A stretch of 64,000 bases of DNA from positions 8,040,206 to 8,104,205 of the forward strand of contig CM021317.1 in the NCBI GenBank assembly GCA_010645155.1. Reading direction: 5' to 3'. Shown here in pieces: positions 56,733 through 64,000 of this stretch. A program made the position numbers and the translations under genes. How positions within the stretch are numbered: the first letter of the stretch is position 1; each line of letters starts with the position of its first letter. The notes beneath the pieces are model-generated. The model had not been told where the DNA came from, searched no databases, and worked only from the letters and a program-made list of their open reading frames with translations. The stretch is from Tigriopus japonicus. Lineage: Eukaryota; Arthropoda; Copepoda; Harpacticoida; Harpacticidae.

Positions 56733-59700
56733 CAGGCAGGGCTTTATAGTCTTAAATGGGGAGGAGAAAACACTGGTTGTCATTTCATAAGAGCAAATGC
56801 ACGATTGATGAAATAAAACGACTTCTTCTTTTTCAATATGTTTTGGGATCAAGATTTTCATTAAAGAAAATGCACAGTTGCCAGCCTCTTGGAACTAATT
56901 TCGATAAAAGAACATAGATTACTGTGGACAGCAAGGCCCCAGAGGCATTTCCGCCCAAACAATCTTATGTTATACCTGTGAACGTATGAATTCTGGTGCT
57001 GTTTCCATGACAAATACATTTTCACCATGTCGGACATGGAGGTTTAGCAATTAAAATGTTATTCTGTCTGTTTTGAGTTTCAAGCATGATGGATTGTTTT
57101 TGTGTTGGTCCCATCCCTGCCGATTTCAATTACATTGTCCCCTCTCCTTGCGATCAAGGCTCAGTGGTCTTGTTTTATTTGCCATGGAAAGACCGGCTTC
57201 TTTGACCGCCGTGTCACCGACAAGATGAAATGTCATGTGGCCGTTTGGGCGTTCCTTAAATGTCCGTGAAGGAATACCAGCAAGGATTATCTGGTTTCAA
57301 CCCGTCTGTCTTGTACTATAGTTTAACAATCGAGAAGGGCTCTGTCGGGCTTGGCCTCTGCTAGATGGCTGACTTGTGCCTCCTCCTGTTCCACAAGCCC
57401 TTTCAACTCAATTGCGTTTGTTCAAGGTGGGAGCTTGTTTCATGTTCGCTCAATCGCGCACTCCTTAAGTAAAAGACGGACTCCTCTGAAGCAGACTCGA
57501 GGACACACACGCCATCGTCCTCGCCGTCCTTGGCCGGTTGATCCTACTACTCCTTTTGAACGATACGAAAGTATTGTTGGTGCGGCGTTTTCAGCGACGA
57601 ACAACGGATCCCTCCCTTCCATTTGCAGACTGGCTTCAAACGCAGAGAGAATGCGGAGTGAGAGAGAGAGAGAGGGAGAGGGAGAGCTGTTGCACTACCA
57701 CGGCTATTCTTGCTTCGTCTGCTTCTTTGACTCCTACAATTCTTTTGGTCTCTCGAACCACGCTATTCAACTCGGAGGACCACCCTGCAGTAGTTTGAGT
57801 TGAGACTTTGAATGTTTCAAAAGTACTCCCCACCCTCCTTTGAATCTGAAACTTCACAAACAACTGTCAGTGTGCAGGGGACGATTGGGCCTGACCTCAT
57901 CTGGATTTAATTTACCTGATCGGATCATCTGCAGCTACTATTGTTCCCTGCTCCTCTTCCCTCTCTTACTTGTCCTTTCTGGTGGACCACAACGGCCCCT
58001 ATTTGCCAGATTCGAAATGCACATTCAGAACCTCAGTGACCGTCCGCTCAACTGACAGAGTGCTTGCTGTTTGTTGTTTAGAGGGGATGCCAAGTTTTTC
58101 GTTCCTCGAGTTGGTCACTCATATAGCTAGCTGGCTCATGCTCTTGCTGCGAGATCAGATTTGAGCTCGTTCCCCAATGTGGAGGATCGCATCGAGCGCC
58201 TGAGTCTTGTTGTATCCATGTGCAGCGTGCATGGTGTGGCGGAATCAAGTTCTCCAAGGGAAGGAAGTAGTGAGCGTGTCCTTTGGATTTTACTTGTCTG
58301 ATCGCTATAAAACAGATCAGACTCCTTAGAAATTACTTTACTACATAAATGAAGTGAGCACTAAGTTGTAGGTGATGCCGTCTTCTCGGAGGAGAGTGTT
58401 ATTCGCTGTTGTCCAACCCGGTGGGGCTGCAAGATCATGGGCCAGAAGAGGCACTCTCGAAACACGATCGTTTTGTTAAGAAGGCCGACCGACCGACAGT
58501 CGCTCGTCCTTGGGGCTCGTCACACGCTGGCCTCCTCAACATGTAGGAGGAGTACCCTAGTGCTCCCTCGGTTAAAACCTCAAAAACTGTCTTTTCTATT
58601 TCTCCAAGAACTCAAGTTCATCCTCGAATCTTCGAAGAAGTGAGAAAAAGAAGAAAGATCAAGACGACGGCCTCGGGCCATGGACTCTGCAGTCGTGACA
58701 ATTGCAGTGACTTGTTTCTGCCATATAGCCTGATTCTTGTCGGCTCTGAAGAAGGCGACGAAACTTGGTTCTTCTTCTTCGTTGACTCTTATTTTCGGTT
58801 GAATCTCAGCATTCAGGAGCTAGTTCGCGAGCCGAAGATCTTCAGTGGCTGCCGTTGGAACTGCCACATTTCCCCGTGTCTTGGGTGCTTTCGTAGTAGG
58901 GGAACAGAAGTCCAACGGGACAGCTGTTGTTTGTGCCACAATCCGTATCATTACCCTCTCATCAGTGGTACCTGTGTCTCTTTGGGCTGTTGTTGTTGCG
59001 GTTGTTGTCATTGCTGCTGCCGCTGTTGGTGTTGTTGTACTTGAAGGAAGTGACTGAGCGTCTACCCCTGCTGTCACTATTACAATTGACACGGCTGTTT
59101 CCAACTTCTGATATTCCAAGTTTCCACTCAAAAAGCCAGCAAGTCCCGTCCGAACGAAAGAAGCAGAGCAGAAAAAAACACCGTTGGGGAATCTGCAAGA
59201 AGCGGGGGGTCTATGGTCAATTGGTCATGGAACCCGAGGCCTTCACGCAAGTCTTAGGGAGGACCAACCAGTGCGATCATTGGCCAATCCAAATTGTATT
59301 CATTATCCCTTGTGATGGTCTGGTTGTTGGCGCACCACATTGAGCCAGCTGTAGGAAATTGTGTTTCAGTGAAGTGAGTTCCTCGCTAAAGCTTTATCAT
59401 ACTAAAGAAAGTGAGTGGAGGAGGATCCTGCAATCATTATCCAGTGGCTGGATCTATTTCCTGGGGATGGCTGAATATAACTTCTGACTCTTACTTCGTT
59501 AGGAATGTTGTGTGTGGGACCTCTGGTTTCTTCTTTGATGTGCCAGACCAATCGACATTCCAATTCATTAGTCCCTTGAGCCTCCCTCCAATCAGCCAAT
59601 GGTGCTGCAATTTGTTTCCCGTCCGGTCAGAAAAGTGGCGGGCGAAGAACCAAAAGTATCACTTGATCACCCAGCTATTGTGGTGACATATCCATAGGTG

Positions 59701-59809
59701 TCAGGCACAGCGCTCACCACACCAAAAGCCAAGTCTTCCCTCAAAAGCTAACGTGTGTTGTTCGAATGAACCCTATCATTGTGATTTCTGATGAAGTGGT
59801 GCATCTTTC
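56733..59809. other. GC-richer stretch, possible promoter region
   Basis: Pyrimidine- and GA-rich DNA, including a (GA)n run at 57659-57686 like GAGA-type arthropod promoters. Many open frames overlap on both strands (for example 57351-57803, 58640-59044, 58820-59131) without agreement. A TTG/GTT-rich tract lies at 58980-59040. A promoter or untranslated leader for the candidate exons downstream is possible but not shown. Confidence 0.3.
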
Positions 59810-60192
59810 ATGACAAAACAGGGTGTCGCATCGGTGGTCTGTCAGACCAGATTGGGCTGTTTTTTCCTTGTTACGTTGGCTCTTCTCGTCGACGGAGAGA
59901 TCCCAAGGGGAGCGGTCGAAGGGACCATGATATCCTCAAGTGCCGGGCTGAATGTACGTCGAGGCGCCACCGGCAGTAGTCAAACCCTCAATGGTGCAGG
60001 TTCGAGCCCATCGCGGCGAAGCAACTCGTTTGAGACTTCCAATGCACCTTCAGTGTTGGCCAGTACGTATGTGGCGGCATCGGCCGGTGCCGCTTTTGTG
60101 GTGGGATGTTCAGGTGGTCCCCGAGCCAGTTGGGGCGGAGGCAGTTACCTCAGTGGCCAAGACAGCTTTGGATCTCAGTTGCAATTACGAAG
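59810..60192 (+). CDS. candidate exon with signal peptide-like start
   Basis: An ATG at 59810 opens 127 codons. The first 35 residues contain a hydrophobic core (LGCFFLVTLALLVDG) followed by a Ser/Gly/Ala-rich, low-complexity segment. A donor-like GTAGAG follows AAG at 60193. The start context is weak (T at -3). A second frame is open from 59952 and ends in TALDLSCNYEG, which looks a little like the B strand of an Ig domain. The donor phase of neither frame fits the acceptor at 60752. Function unknown. Confidence 0.2.
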
Positions 60193-60751
60193 GTAGAGCA
60201 TCCATCTGCCTAGTGTGACTTCGCGTGTGTGTTTCGTGACACGACCCATCCAATCAACCAACCAACCAACCAATTTACCTACCACTCTTCTAACCCATCC
60301 CACCCATTGAAAAGAGTAATTGTTTCATCGACCACGTTTAACCCCGAACAAATGTGACAATCAAAGCAAGATACTCCGTATTGGTTCCCTCCATTCCAGT
60401 TTTTCACACAACAGGTCCAAACAAGACAGAAACCTTATATCATTTTTTACCCTTGTTCCTCTTCGCTCAAGTCGTTTTGACTCACCTAACCCGTGTTGTT
60501 ATCCGCTACTTACTTACTTACTTATCTACTTACTCTTAATAACCGTTATAGTACGTACTACTTACTCCACCTTCAGCTCCGTCTACCTTCTATGTGAACA
60601 CTTAACAACCCAGGTTTTTGAAACCTTATAACAAAAAGTGCTAAAATTGATCCAGTCTCCAGAACATGCAAAGTGAGAGAAAGTGTTATTAACCGAATTA
60701 ATCTGACAGTGAATTAGTTAGTTCCTTCCTTCGCACTTCATTTTGTACCAG
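60193..60751. other. putative intron with TTAC repeat
   Basis: A TTAC/CTTA array lies at about 60506-60536, and a strong pyrimidine-rich acceptor (CCTTCGCACTTCATTTTGTACCAG, shown only in part here) ends at 60751. Confidence 0.35.
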
Positions 60752-61176
60752 TGTGTTGTGATCGAGCTGGCTTCCCTCGAAGTGGATGAACCACGGCCCT
60801 CGTGTCGATTGTGCCTGCTGATCCTAGAGAACGTCTTTGCAACGAATTCAACCGACTTGTCTTGCTTGAGATGTGAGAGCAGACCTGCGTGTGTCTCGAA
60901 TTCGCCTTCAAGTTTATTGTGCGACAAGGTTTCCTCAAACCGACGTTTTCAAGCCAGGAATAAAGCGCCCTCCTCAGACGCCAACACGAGCTCGATTGGA
61001 GATCCTCCATTGGAGGTCGGATTGGCTGCGTTGCCGACCTCGTCTGATCTCTCGTTCTGCCCGTTTTATGAGATTAGAGATTTTTTGTTCACAATGCTCA
61101 GTCCGGAGAGCACATTCGCGGGAACTTTTCGTAAATACTATGAAAAACTCGTCGATGCTGCAGTGGAGAGAAAACC
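60752..61176 (+). CDS. candidate internal exon with paired cysteines
   Basis: A strong acceptor ends at 60751 and a strong donor GTAAGT begins at 61177. Between them 141 codons are open in phase 0, leaving phase 2. The N-terminal part has a run of cysteine pairs: SCRLCLL, then LSCLRCESRPAC about 16 residues later. This could form a small zinc-binding or disulfide-bonded module. A Ser-rich linker follows, then a helix-like FRKYYEKLVDAAVERK near the end. Codon third positions are mixed G/C, unlike the surroundings. I cannot name the family. A second frame is also open from 60873, but it lacks a matching donor. Confidence 0.42.
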
Positions 61177-64000
61177 GTAAGTTGAAGCTAATCTACCATG
61201 TAGGAGAAAGTAGTCCTTCAAGTAGAACAAGTTGTAGTTCTAGCCGGAGCTTGGCCCAACCACAATTAGGATTTCCATTGCTCGTGACATTCTTCGTCTT
61301 TTACGAGATAGATCAAACTAATCCCAACGGACCAAGATAGAATCTTTCCTGAAGAAGGCCGAGATCTTCTGATAAGGCCGAGGGCACGATATACACTGTA
61401 CAACAGTCACTCAGTCCAACGCGAGTGAAGACGACAAGCTAGAACTGGTTGTCTAATTTCTGGACCCCGTAAGATCTGGACATGGTATGTGGTTGGCCTG
61501 CATGTTTTGATTCCATTTCAACACATTTCGTTTCACAAAATCAGCTTGTTCAGTTTTGGTTTCGATTCCGTTCCATGAGTACTACGTAACGTGTAAACAG
61601 GAGCAGTTTTGTAAGACTGACTGCTCGAAAATTTAGACGCCTCCACTTGTTTCCAAAGAAGAAAGAATGCCCCGGAGGTTAATGCCTAAAGCCTGGATGA
61701 GGGTGCTTTCACAATTGGAACAACCTCTTGTCTGACATCCTTGTCATTTTCTACAAGTAATGACACATCATTCCCCACGGGCAACATTCAATAGACAAAC
61801 AAACTGAATTATCACCTTCTTCTCCACGGCCATGAATACTACTTTTCGTCCACGTTTAGCGGATTCAGAGAGACCTTAGTGAATAGTCTTCGGGTTTTTT
61901 TGGTGTCCCTTTGGGCCCAAGAGAGTGTCCCAAAGTTTCGTGTTTAGCCTGTTTACTGACACGTTAGTAATCATGCGCCAACTCCCAACAAGCAAAGCCA
62001 TGCAAGTCCATTAAACACAATTGACTTTGGAGATTGTTACAACTTACAACTCGCCTTTTCAATGATAGTCTGACAATAAACACATTTGAACACTGCCATG
62101 AAGTCTCCTAAGCTCAAGTATGACAGGTTTAGATCTTGGTGAGAGAGACCCTAGTCCATGCAACGAAAACAGCTCAGCCATTTTTGATGAATGTCTTTTG
62201 ATACCGTTCAACTTCCTCAAAAAATGCTAAATTGGCAGATGACAGCCAGCCGATCAACCTCATGCTCAAGGACTATTGGCAATGTACTTACACGACACTT
62301 TTCTAAAACGTACGATCGTGCAAAGCCTAAAGGATTTGGTTGGTACAAATCCTTTGTCAGTCAATCACCTTCTAGAGAGGCTCAAAGGCTTTCAATTCGG
62401 TGTCATCTCTTCTGTTAGATGTGCGTACGTGAATGTTCGAAACACCTCCCTTTCGAAGACAAGTCAACTCTCCTCCTCATTGAAATTAGATAGGAAAGGA
62501 GTCATTTCACGGGAATAATTGTCAAACTTTTCAAGTGCCGTTTTTTTCGTTTGCTCCCTTTTCCGTGAAATGTCTTCATACTGGGCCAAACATTCTCCTT
62601 TGTGCAAGACGTTCCTGCAAAGAGAAAAAGGGGAAGAAAAAACGACCATAAGAGTGCAATAATTTTCAATTCTCGTGGCAATTTTACAAAAAGCTCGTGA
62701 GACATGGAAGAGAGAAAGCATGACAGACCACCTTAAAGTAATCTAGACAACTTTGCCACACTTTATTGATCTCGCTCTCACCCATCATACATGGTATAGC
62801 CAAGGACTGTGAAAGCAAAAGTTTCGTGTGCTGATATTTGCTAGTTCGATCAACTTGAGCACGACCTAGGCAACTTCTTTATAATGCCAACCAGACCGTA
62901 CTGATATTATGTACCACCATGAATAAGGTGGAAGAACAAGTGGAACAAGTTACAATCTGACACGAATTTTACGAAAGATCCACGTGCGCCAAACTGAGCA
63001 ACAAAAGAACTTTTCGCGAACAACGTAAACGAGGCGAACGAGAAAGAAAGAAAGCGAGAGTAATTTGTTTGAGACTCAAACATGAAGAATGTGCTAATAA
63101 ATAGTGCTTCTGCCATGGCCTGGCTCCCAGTACCAAAGACTGTTAACTATTAATAACAAGATGTCAAGTTAGCCATTAAAAATTGGGGTAAAAGTTTGTT
63201 TGTTTTTTGTATAACACAATTAGTTGATGGAAGGCAACCAAAAGTAATCACGAACTGAAAGGTCGTGCTTCGTATGAATTCCTTGCCTCGGGCTTTCCTA
63301 ACCTTTGGAGGCAATAATGGCTATTCTGGTTGTTAACCCTTCCACATCAATCCCAAATTCAATCAAATTGAATCAGACACGCTCACTCCAACATGTAATG
63401 AACCATAACCAAACGAATCCCAAAATGGCCCTGTGCAGGAAAGGATCACTAGTGATCCAAGTAACGGGAAGCTTCAAATGATCACCTTCCAATGGGAAGT
63501 GCATGAACTCGTTCGTGATGAAACACCATTTCTGGTTCCATGAACCACTACACAATACAATTGGACATCCTAGCCAGCGTCCATAACAAGGAAATCTTTT
63601 CAAACCTTGATTGCCTTTGGCATCAGATCCAAATACCTTGGGCTTTTGCCCTCACAGAACGAGCGTCAACAACATGCCGGTCAAAGCATTCAGTCACAAA
63701 ACACTAGTAAAAATGCCCGCAAAGTCATGTACTCGTTTGTAATTGGTTTCAATAGGGCCAGTTTGGATCTTCCTGAATGGTTCCGTGATTAGGACTTTAG
63801 CCTACGTGTATGAAAAATGGTCATTATTCTGAAGTTTAGGTAGGTGCACAGAGAGAGAGAGCACCCGTTCTTTCTTTACCTTTCAAAGTGGACCGATGTT
63901 GTCGATTGTGACCGGCCAAGACTCTCTTGTCCGTTCCCCGTTGCAAGCTTGGATACTTTCATATCTTTCCAAAAAAGCGTCCGCGCTAACTCAACGCAAA
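61177..64000. other. no supported gene
   Basis: If the exon before it is real, this begins as its intron. Open frames at 62191-62518 (+), 62464-62721 (-) and 63373-63603 (-) lack splice signals and recognisable products. Confidence 0.4.

Noticed and set aside
59952..60192. Immunoglobulin domain start (LDLSCNYEG)
   Set aside because: Only one strand-like motif; no tryptophan or second cysteine in a proper position.

Overview
This looks like a window of animal nuclear DNA, most likely from an arthropod and possibly a crustacean. It is AT-leaning, has no bacterial-style gene packing, and no open frame covers a complete recognisable protein. Plausible coding pieces are short, isolated and bounded by GT/AG splice-like signals, and transposable-element relics are frequent. 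Two runs of N (23115-23142 and 51697-52579) mark assembly gaps. The taxonomic guess rests on the style of the transposons and on a retrotransposon reverse-transcriptase tail; nothing in the window fixes the species.

The best supported features are mobile elements, identified by terminal inverted repeats (TIRs) with target-site duplications (TSDs). Those with hAT-style TIRs and 8-bp TSDs are: a 3-kb inverted dimer (13665-16705); a hAT nested inside it (14167-14890); a hAT carrying eleven copies of a 31-bp minisatellite (32846-33574); a hAT rich in a GACGAATAAA-type motif (33782-34437); a 167-bp hAT with a perfect TSD (45233-45399); and a hAT filled with a TTCGGA array and broken by the larger gap (51363-52704). 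Others are a 1.1-kb foldback element flanked by TATA (3843-4972), a 452-bp foldback element flanked by ATAGA (49463-49914), two back-to-back small MITEs (17351-17816), a related MITE at 56546-56732, a truncated non-LTR retrotransposon 3' end (53542-54083), and a short retrotransposon tail inserted into the dimer. No transposase gene is visible, so all DNA elements here are non-autonomous.

Host-gene content is uncertain. I list candidate exons only where an open frame coincides with good splice signals, a start context or strong composition: 2262-2398 (+), 6591-6965 (-), 17107-17208 (-), 18136-18366 (-), 21200-21661 (-), 21846-21953 (+), 27636-27909 (+), 30424-31370 (-), 41025-41858 (-), 59810-61176 (+). 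None matches a protein family that I can name securely. They would belong to several genes with long introns on both strands. Most of the window reads as introns or intergenic DNA.

Layout: 1-13 kb is sparse with one foldback element splitting an open frame; 13.6-18.4 kb is a transposon cluster; 18-31 kb is mostly intron-like with scattered candidate exons; 32.7-34.6 kb is a nested transposon block; 35-51 kb is sparse with small elements; 51.3-54.1 kb is again transposon-rich; 54-64 kb is somewhat more GC-rich and holds the longest exon with both splice sites (60752-61176).
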